22,426 nt of DNA, from positions 1 to 22,426 of the forward strand of contig CAYGHE010000010.1 in assembly GCA_964349805.1 (NCBI GenBank). Reading direction: 5' to 3'. A program made the translations under genes and the position numbers. Below, piece by piece: positions 7,129 to 14,010 of this stretch (its first letter is position 1; each line of letters opens with the position of its first letter). The notes beneath the pieces are model-generated. The model was not told the DNA's origin. It saw only the letters and a list, made by a program, of their open reading frames with translations, and did not search any database. This DNA comes from CAYGHE01 sp964349805. GTDB lineage: Bacteria > Patescibacteriota > Saccharimonadia > Saccharimonadales > Saccharimonadaceae.

Positions 7129-7764
7129 CTAACTAGTTAGAGGTTCGACGATTCGCCAGATTTCGTCAGCTATGGCGTCAATTGATTGACTAGCCGATAT
7201 TACCGGCATTTCTTTGCGTTTAGCTAAATCTCTATATCCGTCGATAATTGTTTGTTGGAATTTATCATCACGCGACTCAAACGTGTCGGGGTTTTCTATT
7301 TCCCCTCTTTCGCTAATGCGGCGAACTCGCTCGGCTTCATCGTCAATGTCCAAAATAATGCGCATATCTGGCTGCACATACTTTTCGTCAGTAGCAAGTT
7401 TAGTTATGTTTTCGATTAATTCCAAATCTACGCCTTCACCGTAACCTTGGTAAGCTAACGTTGAAGTATAGTCACGAGCCGATATTATCCAAGTCCCCTG
7501 ATTAAGTGCTACTCGGCCTTGTTGAGCCCAGTTTTCACATCGTGCCGCGCTAAAAAGTAATACGTTAGTTAAACCCACTCGATCCAGGCTAGCATTTAAA
7601 ATAACCTTTCTTAATGCCTGTGATATATCCGTACCACCCGGTTCATGAAACTGAATAACCTTGATACCAAGTTTTTCTAGCTTTTCAGCCAACAACTCAG
7701 CTTGTGTAGACTTACCCGTGCCGTCAGTACCTTCGATAACGATATAGCGGCCCGGCTTGGTCAT
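7129..7764 (-). CDS. tmk: Thymidylate kinase (dTMP kinase)
   Basis: It phosphorylates dTMP to dTDP with ATP, the last dedicated step before dTTP. The protein is 211 residues, the normal length. Walker A is YIVIEGTDGTGKSTQ (residues 7-21); EPGGTDISQALRK is the substrate-binding segment; SARDYTSTLAYQG stands where the family usually has a DR(Y/H/F)xxSxxAYQG motif, here in the order RDY; and a lid with basic residues (DEAERVRRISERGE) follows. The ATG overlaps the dcd stop as ATGA, so translation of the two is coupled. It works in sequence with Dcd and ThyA encoded just to the right. Confidence 0.96.
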   Translation of the reverse strand: MTKPGRYIVIEGTDGTGKSTQAELLAEKLEKLGIKVIQFHEPGGTDISQALRKVILNASLDRVGLTNVLLFSAARCENWAQQGRVALNQGTWIISARDYTSTLAYQGYGEGVDLELIENITKLATDEKYVQPDMRIILDIDDEAERVRRISERGEIENPDTFESRDDKFQQTIIDGYRDLAKRKEMPVISASQSIDAIADEIWRIVEPLTS

Positions 7765-8498
7765 TTTATGCCTTTAGGTAATCCTTTTACGGATCTTGGT
7801 TTGGTACGGATGTCTTTATAGGCCTTGGGCAGCATTTGCTCGGGCGACCAGGTTCGAATAAGTTCATCAAGATCGGAGGTGTGCTGGTATTTACCGCTTT
7901 TACCGCCTCGACCACTACTGTAATCACCTTCTACTGGTCCAGTATGATGAAATATGATTTGACCAACTCTTTCGCCAACCGGCAAGACAACAGATTCATA
8001 CTTGTTCAAGTTATAAATCTCAAGTGTTATGCGGTTGATGTAACCCGGGTCAATCCAGCCGGCATCAAAACAAACTGCTACGCCGTTACGTCCCCAACTA
8101 CTACGTGATCGAATTTCGCAGGCTCCTCCTGTAGGTCGAATCCCGACGAATTCTTGAGTGTGCCCCAATATACGTTCTTGAGGTCGCAGCACGATAACAG
8201 GGTGGTCTTTGGGGATATTGTGAAACAGGGCGTGTTTGTGGTCTTCACTCCATTCTGCGTGGGACTGAGCCTCTAAGGGACCTTTGAAATAACGTCTAAC
8301 GTCTTCTTCGTCGAATGGATTATAGACTCTATAACCGTCTTGGTATTCTTGCTTGTAAAAATAGCTTCCCAAAGTAATATCAAGACTGGCCTCGCTAACA
8401 TGGGCGGGCGTATAAGGCTCGCAAACAATCGTTCCATCGGCAATAGCCGCTTTAATCTCGGTGTTACTATATACACCAGTCGCCTGATATTTAGACAT
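7761..8498 (-). CDS. dcd: dCTP deaminase (Dcd family)
   Basis: Enzymes of this family deaminate dCTP to dUTP, or in the bifunctional form to dUMP, which feeds thymidylate synthase. The frame stays open to 8618, but ATG 8498 (MSKYQATGVYS) is the start because AGGGAG lies 7 bases before it. The product is 245 residues, longer than the roughly 190 of E. coli Dcd because of an insertion around DGYRVYNPFDEEDVRRYF. Key parts are the trimer-forming SEASLDITLG near the N-terminus, the RSRSSWGRNG phosphate-binding motif, and AGWIDPGYINRITLEIYN with the catalytic Glu. Mono- versus bifunctional activity cannot be settled here. It ends in TGA, overlapping the tmk start, and starts back-to-back with folA. 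Confidence 0.9.
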   Translation of the reverse strand: MSKYQATGVYSNTEIKAAIADGTIVCEPYTPAHVSEASLDITLGSYFYKQEYQDGYRVYNPFDEEDVRRYFKGPLEAQSHAEWSEDHKHALFHNIPKDHPVIVLRPQERILGHTQEFVGIRPTGGACEIRSRSSWGRNGVAVCFDAGWIDPGYINRITLEIYNLNKYESVVLPVGERVGQIIFHHTGPVEGDYSSGRGGKSGKYQHTSDLDELIRTWSPEQMLPKAYKDIRTKPRSVKGLPKGIK

Positions 8499-8534
8499 TC
8501 TTACACTCCCTATTCTGTTTGTTTCAATTGTACA

Positions 8535-8543
8535 TGATATTAT
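8535..8543 (+). promoter_or_regulatory. Extended -10 promoter giving a leaderless folA mRNA
   Basis: TGA-TATTAT ends at 8543, exactly 6 bases before the folA ATG at 8550. There is no Shine-Dalgarno and no good -35. The usual distance from -10 to start would put transcription on the A of the ATG. Confidence 0.6.
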
Positions 8544-8549
8544 GATGCA

Positions 8550-9032
8550 ATGAAAAGCATTATTGTCGCATACGATGAGGACAGAGGTATTGGCGCGGAC
8601 AACGATCTTTTGTGGCAACGCGACTTACCTGCTGACCTGCGCCATTTTAAAGACTTAACCAGTGGACACGCTATTATTATGGGATTCAGAACGTACCAGT
8701 CGATAGGCCGTCCTTTGCCTAATCGCAGAAATATCGTCATAAGCAATCGTCCGACCGACATAGATGGCGTAGAGGTCGTCAGTGATCTTCAGGCGGCCTA
8801 TGATCTAGCAAAAAATAGCGAAATTTTTGTAATTGGTGGTGGTAAAACTTATGATGCGGCGCTAAGTTCAGTAGATCGGATTTTTGCTACTGAAGTAAAA
8901 GCTAAGTTTCAAGCTGATACATTTTTCCCTAAAATCAACATAAATGAATGGCAAGAAATATCTCGAGAAGCTCACGAGGCGGATGACAAGAATAAATATT
9001 CGTATGATTTCGTTATTTACAAAAGAATCTAG
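8550..9032 (+). CDS. folA: Dihydrofolate reductase
   Basis: It reduces dihydrofolate to tetrahydrofolate with NADPH, regenerating the cofactor that thymidylate synthase oxidises. The protein is 160 residues, typical of bacterial chromosomal enzymes. Visible motifs are SIIVAYDEDRGIGADNDLLW (active-site loop), LPADLRHFKDLT with the catalytic Asp, IIMGFRTYQSIGRPLPNRRN (cofactor binding), and FVIGGGKTYDAAL. The frame ends TAG at 9030-9032, sharing CTAG with the stop of the convergent thyA. It starts directly at the predicted transcription start, so translation is probably leaderless. Confidence 0.97.
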   Translation: MKSIIVAYDEDRGIGADNDLLWQRDLPADLRHFKDLTSGHAIIMGFRTYQSIGRPLPNRRNIVISNRPTDIDGVEVVSDLQAAYDLAKNSEIFVIGGGKTYDAALSSVDRIFATEVKAKFQADTFFPKININEWQEISREAHEADDKNKYSYDFVIYKRI

Positions 9033-9946
9033 ACGGCAATAGGCGCTTTAATAGCGGGGTGAGGGTCGTAACCTTCTAACTCGAAGTCTTCTATTTTGAA
9101 GTCGAAAATTGATTTAACAGATGGGTTGATTTTCATCGTAGGCAAAGGTCTGGGATCGCGGGACAATTGCAAATCTACTTGCTCTAGGTGGTTTAAGTAA
9201 ATATGGGCATCTCCGAAAGTATGCACAAACTCTCCAAGCTTTAATCCCGTAACTTGCGCCACCATCATAGTCAACAAGGCGTAAGAGGCAATGTTAAACG
9301 GTACCCCAAGCAGTGTGTCAGCGCTTCGTTGGTACAGTTGGCAACTTAGCCGGCCATCGTTGACGTAAAACTGGAAAAGGCTGTGACAAGGTGGTAAACC
9401 GGCCTTTGCCATCTCTTGAATATCAGCGACGTTCCAAGCCGAAACGATAATTCGCCTAGAGTCAGGATTGTTTTTTAGAGTTTCAATTACTTCGCTAATT
9501 TGATCTATCTCACCACCTTTTCCGTCAGGCCAGTGACGCCACTGATAGCCATAGACTGGGCCTAGCTCCCCGTATTGTTTAGCGAATGCAGGGTCTTCTT
9601 TGATGTTTTGAATGAACTCAGATAACTTACTGCTCCACTCGTCAGACCCTACTTCTGGAATGTCTTGGTTGGTGGATTGAAGGTAAGCCTTAAATGGCCA
9701 TTCGTCCCAGATATGCACGTTGTTCTTTACTAAATATTCTATATTACTGTCACCCTGCAAGAACCATAATAACTCGTGAATTATACCTCGTAAAAAGAGT
9801 TTTTTGGTCGTTACCGCTGGAAAGCCATCATTAAGATCAAACCTAATTTGCCTACCAAACACGCTCTTTGTGCCCGTACCCGTACGATCGCTCTTTATCG
9901 TGCCGTTAGTTTTGATGTCTTGTAGCAAGCCTAGATATTGTTTCAT
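9029..9946 (-). CDS. thyA: Thymidylate synthase
   Basis: It methylates dUMP to dTMP using methylene-tetrahydrofolate and releases dihydrofolate for FolA. ATG 9946 (MKQYLGLLQDIKTNG) is chosen over the frame opening at 9988, which lies inside the upstream terminator. The product is 305 residues, longer than the 264 of E. coli owing to an insertion around residues 90-130, as in other long-form ThyA. Motifs are SDRTGTGTKSVFGRQIRFDL, WDEWPF, the catalytic Cys in GLPPCHSLFQFYV, and QRSADTLLGVPFNIASYALL. It is a single gene between the rplA terminator and the convergent folA. There is no Shine-Dalgarno. Confidence 0.98.
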   Translation of the reverse strand: MKQYLGLLQDIKTNGTIKSDRTGTGTKSVFGRQIRFDLNDGFPAVTTKKLFLRGIIHELLWFLQGDSNIEYLVKNNVHIWDEWPFKAYLQSTNQDIPEVGSDEWSSKLSEFIQNIKEDPAFAKQYGELGPVYGYQWRHWPDGKGGEIDQISEVIETLKNNPDSRRIIVSAWNVADIQEMAKAGLPPCHSLFQFYVNDGRLSCQLYQRSADTLLGVPFNIASYALLTMMVAQVTGLKLGEFVHTFGDAHIYLNHLEQVDLQLSRDPRPLPTMKINPSVKSIFDFKIEDFELEGYDPHPAIKAPIAV

Positions 9947-9952
9947 GTATTT

Positions 9953-9961
9953 AGAATAGCA
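9953..9961 (-). promoter_or_regulatory. Extended -10 promoter giving a leaderless thyA mRNA
   Basis: On the minus strand TGC-TATTCT ends 6 bases before the ATG at 9946. It begins in the T-run of the rplA terminator, so termination and re-initiation are packed into about 45 bases. No -35 is evident. Confidence 0.6.
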
Positions 9962-9987
9962 AAATGCCCGCCGTATTACGACGAGCA
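9961..9987 (-). terminator. Rho-independent terminator of rplA
   Basis: On the minus strand TGCTCGTCG, loop TAATA and CGGCGGGCA form a 9-bp stem with two G-U pairs, followed by TTTT. A second, A/T-only 8-bp hairpin (TTAACTAA-GCTG-TTAGTTAA) overlaps the rplA stop codon just upstream, around 10000-10019. Confidence 0.75.
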
Positions 9988-10013
9988 CTTACTATTTTAT
10001 TTTAACTAACAGC

Positions 10014-11036
10014 TTAGTTAATTGTGTTTTCGACCTTGATTCCAGGACCTTGTGAGGTACTGGTGGACACGGTCTGAACAAATACACCTTTTATGCTGGC
10101 TGGTTTTTGCGAACGCAAACTATCAAGAAATGCATTGACATTTTCCTCTAGTTTTTGAGCGCCAAAACTAACTTTACCCACAGACAAATGCACGATAGAT
10201 TGTTTGTCTACTCGGTATTCTACCTTGCCAGCTTTGGCTTCTTTGACAGCCTTAGCCACATTTGTTGTGACAGTTCCGCTTTTAGGGTTTGGCATTAATC
10301 CACGGGGGCCTAACAAACGAGCATATTTACCGAGTCTTGGCATGTATTGAGGTGTAGCAACCAGAACATCGAAGTTAATGTTTTCTTTATCGAGTTGCTG
10401 CAATAAAGTTTCGTCTCCTACGACATCAGCACCAGCTTTTTTAGCTGATTCAAAATCACCTTCTGGAGCAAAAACTGCGACACGAATAGTTTTACCGCTT
10501 CCGTTTGGCAGGGCTACAGTAGCGCGGATATTTTGGTCGGATTGACGTGGATCAACATTTAAGCCTACGTGTATTTCTACGCTGGCATCAAACTTGCTGG
10601 GGTTGGTTTTAACAACTAATTCCATTGCCTCTTTTAGGGCGTAAACTTTGTTGCTATCTATCAACTCAGCGACTTTTCGGTAAGATTTGCCGCGGCGCTC
10701 TATTTTAGGCCTAGTAATAGGCTTGGGGCCTCTTTTGACCTTAGCTTCAGCTTCTGCGGTTTTTGGAGTAGTGTCACCAGCTTGTTTGCGAGCTTCTTTT
10801 TCGGCTAATTCTTCAGCTTCCTTTAACGCTTTCGCACTGCGCTTACCCGCCTTGGTAGTTACAACTTCCTCTGAAGTCTCGCTAACTTCGTTCTCGGTAA
10901 CGTCAGTATCTGCTGGGACATCTTGAGGTGCCTTTGCGGATGCGATCGCAGCTTCAATCTCGGCGATAGTGTTTTTAGCGGTTATTTCAAGACCAAGCTT
11001 CTTGGCCTGTTCTAATAGTTCGGCTTTCTTAGCCAT
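10014..11036 (-). CDS. rplA: 50S ribosomal protein L1 with a long N-terminal extension
   Basis: L1 forms the mobile L1 stalk that helps release deacylated tRNA, and in many bacteria represses its own mRNA. The canonical part begins near residue 112 (GKSYRKVAELI) and contains LNVDPRQSDQNIRATVALPNGSGK and PRLGKYARLLGPRGLMPNPKSGTVT. Total length is 340 residues against about 230 normally. Residues 1-34 (MAKKAELLEQAKKLGLEITA...) resemble a SAP/HeH-type helix-extended-helix DNA-binding motif; residues 35-110 are charged, low-complexity linker. AGGAGG lies 5 bases before the ATG and overlaps the end of the GIY-YIG gene. That site is nearly complementary to the leader of the upstream gene. Confidence 0.97.
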   Translation of the reverse strand: MAKKAELLEQAKKLGLEITAKNTIAEIEAAIASAKAPQDVPADTDVTENEVSETSEEVVTTKAGKRSAKALKEAEELAEKEARKQAGDTTPKTAEAEAKVKRGPKPITRPKIERRGKSYRKVAELIDSNKVYALKEAMELVVKTNPSKFDASVEIHVGLNVDPRQSDQNIRATVALPNGSGKTIRVAVFAPEGDFESAKKAGADVVGDETLLQQLDKENINFDVLVATPQYMPRLGKYARLLGPRGLMPNPKSGTVTTNVAKAVKEAKAGKVEYRVDKQSIVHLSVGKVSFGAQKLEENVNAFLDSLRSQKPASIKGVFVQTVSTSTSQGPGIKVENTIN

Positions 11037-11037
11037 C

Positions 11038-11301
11038 TTATCCTCCTAAACTTTTTAGATAGTTACTTAATATTTTCTTGATATGGGTTTTGCCCCAGCC
11101 AGTTTTCAACCATTTCTCTCTTGCGAACGCATCTTGTTGATTCGTGAACGCCTCATAGTAGATTAGCTCAAAAGGCCTACGCCGTTTAGTTGATTCTACT
11201 TGGCCCTTATTATGCAGTTCAAGTCTTTGCTTAATATCCTTAGAGCAACCTACGTACAGATTGCCGTCTTTTTTACTCCTAAGAATATATACGTACTGCA
11301 T
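11038..11301 (-). CDS. Small GIY-YIG domain endonuclease-like protein
   Basis: An 87-residue single-domain protein: VYILRSKKDGNLYVGCSKDIKQRLELHN carries the GIY-YIG equivalent (VYI ... YVG) with the Arg of the following helix. FELIYYEAF and AFAREKWLKTGWGKTHI complete the fold typical of UPF0213/YhbQ-like proteins. These are common in Patescibacteria, often annotated as UvrC-like, and their substrates are mostly unknown. Its stop codon is 1 base before the rplA start and its last codons contain the rplA ribosome binding site, so the two are coupled. It sits between rplK and rplA, which are adjacent in most bacteria. No good Shine-Dalgarno precedes its ATG. Confidence 0.9.
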   Translation of the reverse strand: MQYVYILRSKKDGNLYVGCSKDIKQRLELHNKGQVESTKRRRPFELIYYEAFTNQQDAFAREKWLKTGWGKTHIKKILSNYLKSLGG

Positions 11302-11390
11302 AATAATCTACAAAAGTTTTGGAGGATGAATCCTTTCTGTGGTACAAACCCCGTCGCATGTATGCGACGGGTCCCAACATTGATTGTTAT
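11302..11390 (-). promoter_or_regulatory. Structured 5' leader of the GIY-YIG-rplA transcript
   Basis: The leader contains a perfect 9-bp hairpin CCCGTCGCA-TACA-TGCGACGGG (11350-11371). Its 3' part (11312-11327) is complementary at 15 of 16 positions to 11040-11055, the rplA ribosome binding region. The hairpin is followed only by GTTTGT, so it is not a convincing terminator. I do not recognise a known leader family. Confidence 0.65.
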
Positions 11391-11396
11391 CTGTTA

Positions 11397-11425
11397 ATTA
11401 TATCACGTACTAGGGTCAGTTTCAA
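11397..11425 (-). promoter_or_regulatory. Promoter of GIY-YIG-rplA
   Basis: On the minus strand TTGAAA (11420-11425), a 17-base spacer and TATAAT (11397-11402) with TGA in the extended -10 position. That TGA is also the stop codon of the 90-aa gene. Predicted start is about 11390. Confidence 0.75.
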
Positions 11426-11675
11426 CAGTAACTATCTCGTCAGGGTCTATAGGTATTTCTACGGTGGATTCTATAGCTGCGTGTTGCAACCGCTTTTTTA
11501 AGTAGGGACGCACAAGGTTCATTCGTCTCTCAAGTTTTTTTTGCCGTTCGGTTGTGTCAAAGCCGAGCAAATTGAGTGCTTTAATTCCGACGCCTGCCAA
11601 GGCGCAGTCTAGTTGCTCGTCACGTAATAACTGTTCTAAAGTTTCTCTGCCAACACCGTATTCTACACTCGTCAC
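11403..11675 (-). CDS. Uncharacterised 90-aa protein
   Basis: I do not recognise this protein. It starts at GTG 11675 (MTSVEYGVGRETLEQLLRDE) about 40 bases after rplK, with GAGG at roughly 15 bases as the only candidate ribosome binding site. Residues 10-65 are predicted helical and rich in Leu, Arg and Lys (RQKKLERRMNLVRPYLKKRL). The tail (70-90) is acidic with IPIDPDEIVTVE. It has one cysteine and no membrane segment. It ends in TGA, which doubles as part of the next promoter. The position inside the rplK-rplA interval suggests a ribosome- or RNA-related role, but this is only context. Confidence 0.65.
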   Translation of the reverse strand: MTSVEYGVGRETLEQLLRDEQLDCALAGVGIKALNLLGFDTTERQKKLERRMNLVRPYLKKRLQHAAIESTVEIPIDPDEIVTVETDPST

Positions 11676-11715
11676 TTGTTACCGCGCCTCTATTTTTATT
11701 TAAAGTTCCTTGTTT

Positions 11716-12141
11716 TTATTCTATCACTTCTACGCCCATACTTCGAGCGGTACCGGCTATTACTTTGACCGCGCCATCTACGTCGATAGCATTAAGCTGA
11801 TCTTTTTTCATTTCAGCTATTTCTTCTAATTGCTTGCGAGTAATCTTGCCTACTTTTTCAGAGTGCGGCTTGCCGCTGCCTTTGTCGATCCCAATTTTTT
11901 CACGAATTAAATCGTCTACTGGGCGACCCAAAGACTTCCATTCGAAAGTACGGTCCTCATATATCTTCATGTGTACTATTACATCTTTACCTTGCAACTC
12001 TTTGGTGGCCTCGTTGAAAGGATTAATAAAGTCCATCATGTTCAAGCCCCATTGACCTAGGGTGGAGCCTACTGGTGGTCCAGCTGTAGCTCGTCCGGCG
12101 GGGATGCGTAGTTTCAGATTACCTATAACTTTTTTTGCCAT
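11716..12141 (-). CDS. rplK: 50S ribosomal protein L11
   Basis: L11 binds the GTPase-associated centre of 23S rRNA and takes part in factor binding. The product from ATG 12141 (MAKKVIGNLKLRIPAG) is 141 residues, the standard length. The N-terminal domain has PPVGSTLGQWGLNMMDFINPFN, near the usual PPVGPALGQxGxNIMxFCKxFN. The C-terminal RNA-binding domain has KVGKITRKQLEEIAEMKKDQLNA and ends VIAGTARSMGVEVIE. The upstream open frame to 12186 overlaps nusG and is rejected. No good Shine-Dalgarno is present; the gene lies 10 bases after nusG and may also be read from its own promoter. Confidence 0.98.
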   Translation of the reverse strand: MAKKVIGNLKLRIPAGRATAGPPVGSTLGQWGLNMMDFINPFNEATKELQGKDVIVHMKIYEDRTFEWKSLGRPVDDLIREKIGIDKGSGKPHSEKVGKITRKQLEEIAEMKKDQLNAIDVDGAVKVIAGTARSMGVEVIE

Positions 12142-12150
12142 AACTGGTGA

Positions 12151-12180
12151 ATTATACCTTTCGTACCTGTAGGGCGTCAA
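12151..12180 (-). promoter_or_regulatory. Possible internal promoter for rplK inside the end of nusG
   Basis: On the minus strand TTGACG (12175-12180), an 18-base spacer and TATAAT (12151-12156). The -10 is 9 bases before the rplK ATG, so the transcript would have a leader of about 3 bases. It overlaps the last codons of nusG, so coding constraint is an alternative explanation. Confidence 0.5.
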
Positions 12181-12697
12181 GCTCAACCGGCGTGTCGCGG
12201 CCGAACATGCTGACCATTACTCTAATCTTGCCCTTTTGTGGGTCTATCTCGCTAATTGAACCGTCAAATCCCTTGAACGGACCATCAGTGATACTAACCA
12301 CTTCTCCGACCGCAAAGTCAATCTGGTGTTTAGGATCTTCGACGCCCATACGCTTCTTGATTTTGAGGATCTCGTCATCGGAAACAGGTGTTGGTTCGGT
12401 TCCTGTACCTACAAAACCGGTAACACCAGGAGTGTTGCGTACTATATACCAGGTTTCGTCGGTTAACTTCATTTCTACAAGCGCATAACCTTGAAAAATC
12501 TTTTTCTCGACTATTTTGCGTTTGCCGTTCTTAATTTCAATTTGTTTTTCTTTGGGAACCATGACATCAAATATCTTGTCAGCCATGTCCACGGTAGTAA
12601 TACGCTGACGAATACTGTCGGCAACTTTTTCTTCATAGCCACTATAAGTGTGGATTGCGTACCATCTGCGGGCTGAGTCGTAACGGTTTCTTGACAT
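12152..12697 (-). CDS. nusG: Transcription termination/antitermination factor NusG
   Basis: NusG binds RNA polymerase near the clamp and couples it to ribosomes or Rho. The protein is 181 residues, normal length. The N-terminal NGN domain begins RRWYAIHTYSGYEEKVADSI and includes FQGYALVEMKLTDETWYIVRNTPGVTGFVG. The C-terminal KOW domain contains VGEVVSITDGPFKGFDGSISEIDPQKGKI. AGGA lies about 10 bases before the ATG, overlapping the secE stop region. It sits between secE and rplK in the usual order. Confidence 0.98.
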   Translation of the reverse strand: MSRNRYDSARRWYAIHTYSGYEEKVADSIRQRITTVDMADKIFDVMVPKEKQIEIKNGKRKIVEKKIFQGYALVEMKLTDETWYIVRNTPGVTGFVGTGTEPTPVSDDEILKIKKRMGVEDPKHQIDFAVGEVVSITDGPFKGFDGSISEIDPQKGKIRVMVSMFGRDTPVELDALQVRKV

Positions 12698-12704
12698 AGT
12701 TGTT

Positions 12705-13025
12705 TTATCCTAACATTAAATCAAATAATTTTTGAAAAATAGTATCTAGTAATACGATAAAAGCGACAAAGAACAAGGTGAACAAAACAACGGCCAGAGT
12801 TAAACCCCAAGTGGCGCGTCGCGTTGGCCAGCGAACTTGCTTTAGTTCTGTCCAGGCTCCTTTGAAATAGCTACCGATAGCGCGCAAAGGGTTAAGACGT
12901 TTCTTTGGCTGTTTTTCCGTATCAGTTTTAATTTCTACCTCTGTTTCCACGTCTTTTATTTTTGGCGTGTCAGAAGCCTTGATACGAGTGATTTTTGTTG
13001 CTTGCTTTTTACTTTTGGCAGTCAC
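12705..13025 (-). CDS. secE: Preprotein translocase subunit SecE
   Basis: SecE is the small clamp subunit that stabilises SecY in the membrane. From GTG 13025 the protein is 106 residues (VTAKSKKQATK...). Residues 1-50 are a charged, basic and acidic N-terminal region. The conserved amphipathic helix is WTELKQVRWPTRRATWGLT, then a single membrane segment (LAVVLFTLFFVAFIVLLDTIF). GGGAG lies about 6 bases before the GTG. An upstream in-frame GTG at 13052 is rejected because it lies in the promoter spacer. It is the first gene of the secE-nusG-rplK operon. Confidence 0.95.
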   Translation of the reverse strand: MTAKSKKQATKITRIKASDTPKIKDVETEVEIKTDTEKQPKKRLNPLRAIGSYFKGAWTELKQVRWPTRRATWGLTLAVVLFTLFFVAFIVLLDTIFQKLFDLMLG

Positions 13026-13040
13026 TTTTATCTCCCAAAT

Positions 13041-13068
13041 TAAATAGTCCACCGGAGCGGACTGTCAA
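13041..13068 (-). promoter_or_regulatory. Promoter of secE-nusG with an inverted repeat in the spacer
   Basis: On the minus strand TTGACA (13063-13068), a 16-base spacer and TATTTA (13041-13046). The spacer is bounded by an inverted repeat AGTCC/GGACT (13046-13063). The predicted start lies within about 15 bases of the GTG at 13025. Confidence 0.6.
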
Positions 13069-13094
13069 GAGTCAGTATAAAGCACCCGCCACTG

Positions 13095-13931
13095 TTAGTC
13101 AAGCGTCTGTTCGATTTTACGACCAACCGTAAATCGAACACCTCTGGCTGGGTGCCCAATAAGGGGTGCGGCTCTAAATTCAGGCCACCCTTTTCCGTGA
13201 TTATAACTGGCTCCAGGCACCAGCGAGCTGGATTTTACCGCAATATCACTAGATTTCATGCCAACAAAACTAGTATGTGTTGGTTTGGATTCTTCACGTA
13301 ATCGATACTTTCCTGCTGGTTGATCCAGTTGACGTTCCTTGGAGCCATAGCGTATACCAACGTAGCGTATGGCGTTAATACATAAATAAGAAACGGGGTC
13401 CAAGAATGTTACTGTGATTTCTGGCCGTTTGGCTTCTGTCTTATTAATGAACGACATACCATTGTTTAGCTGTCCAAGCAAGCCTTTACCCTCAAGGTAT
13501 AGTCCCCTCTCCTGATAAGAGTTTGTTTCATTCCCAACAATCATACCCCTGGCAATACTCATCTGAGGTGCACTATCTAGGGGACTGTCGCCATACTTTT
13601 CCCATATACTATTTAATTTAAATCTTTTGTTGATTAGGTTGTGATAAGACGAGAATAAAGCTTGAAAACCCATGCCATTCCCTGATGGCGGCATTAGATA
13701 GGTTTCTAAATTAAGACCTTCGCTTGCGCTTGCAAGATCATATAAAGCAATACCGATAGCTCCGATAGCGGTGTCCCTATCTATTGAATCATCAAGCAAA
13801 CCAAGCAGCCGGTATGTTTCAAACATAAGAGATGCTCGGTCTGTGGGCGCCTGTAATACTTGGCTGGGGGTCATGTCAGGCTGCTTTGGTTTATCGCACC
13901 ATAAATCATTAATAGTAGTGGTCGCTGTCAT
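13095..13931 (-). CDS. Uncharacterised 278-aa protein
   Basis: I do not recognise a family. The protein appears soluble: no signal peptide or membrane segment. Residues 25-75 are helical (ASLMFETYRLLGLLDDSIDRDTAI...). The centre is rich in Gly and Asn (YLMPPSGNGMGFQ, GLLGQLNNGMSFIN). The C-terminal third is basic and beta-like (IRYVGIRYGSKERQLDQ, GVRFTVGRKIEQ). There are only two cysteines and no P-loop or metal motif that I can see. It has a strong promoter and GGAG about 12 bases before the ATG, is followed by the secE promoter, and is divergent from the GT2 gene. Confidence 0.75.
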   Translation of the reverse strand: MTATTTINDLWCDKPKQPDMTPSQVLQAPTDRASLMFETYRLLGLLDDSIDRDTAIGAIGIALYDLASASEGLNLETYLMPPSGNGMGFQALFSSYHNLINKRFKLNSIWEKYGDSPLDSAPQMSIARGMIVGNETNSYQERGLYLEGKGLLGQLNNGMSFINKTEAKRPEITVTFLDPVSYLCINAIRYVGIRYGSKERQLDQPAGKYRLREESKPTHTSFVGMKSSDIAVKSSSLVPGASYNHGKGWPEFRAAPLIGHPARGVRFTVGRKIEQTLD

Positions 13932-13970
13932 ATAAAATCAAAACTCCAAACAGGGATAGTATTAATCTTC

Positions 13971-13999
13971 ATTGTAACACTCTATATCAATATTGTCAA
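13971..13999 (-). promoter_or_regulatory. Promoter of the 278-aa gene
   Basis: On the minus strand TTGACA (13994-13999), a 17-base spacer and TACAAT (13971-13976), close to consensus. Its -35 region overlaps a TTGTCA (13993-13998) that reads as a possible -35 for the divergent GT2 gene. Confidence 0.75.
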
Positions 14000-14010
14000 G
14001 TGTCTCCACA

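Noticed and set aside
11038..11327. GIY-YIG gene as a mobile element with terminal inverted repeats
   Set aside because: No target-site duplication is visible, the protein is a small stand-alone domain rather than a homing enzyme inside an intron or intein, and the repeat overlaps a functional ribosome binding site. A relic of insertion cannot be fully excluded.
7761..11405. Recoding of UGA as glycine (Gracilibacteria/Absconditabacteria code)
   Set aside because: dcd and the 90-aa gene end at UGA in compact gene junctions, and no gene shows internal in-frame UGA.
11200..11501. Short plus-strand frames over the GIY-YIG gene and its leader
   Set aside because: They are antisense to the GIY-YIG gene, its structured leader and the 90-aa gene. 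The GGAGG before ATG 11327 is explained by complementarity to the rplA ribosome binding site.
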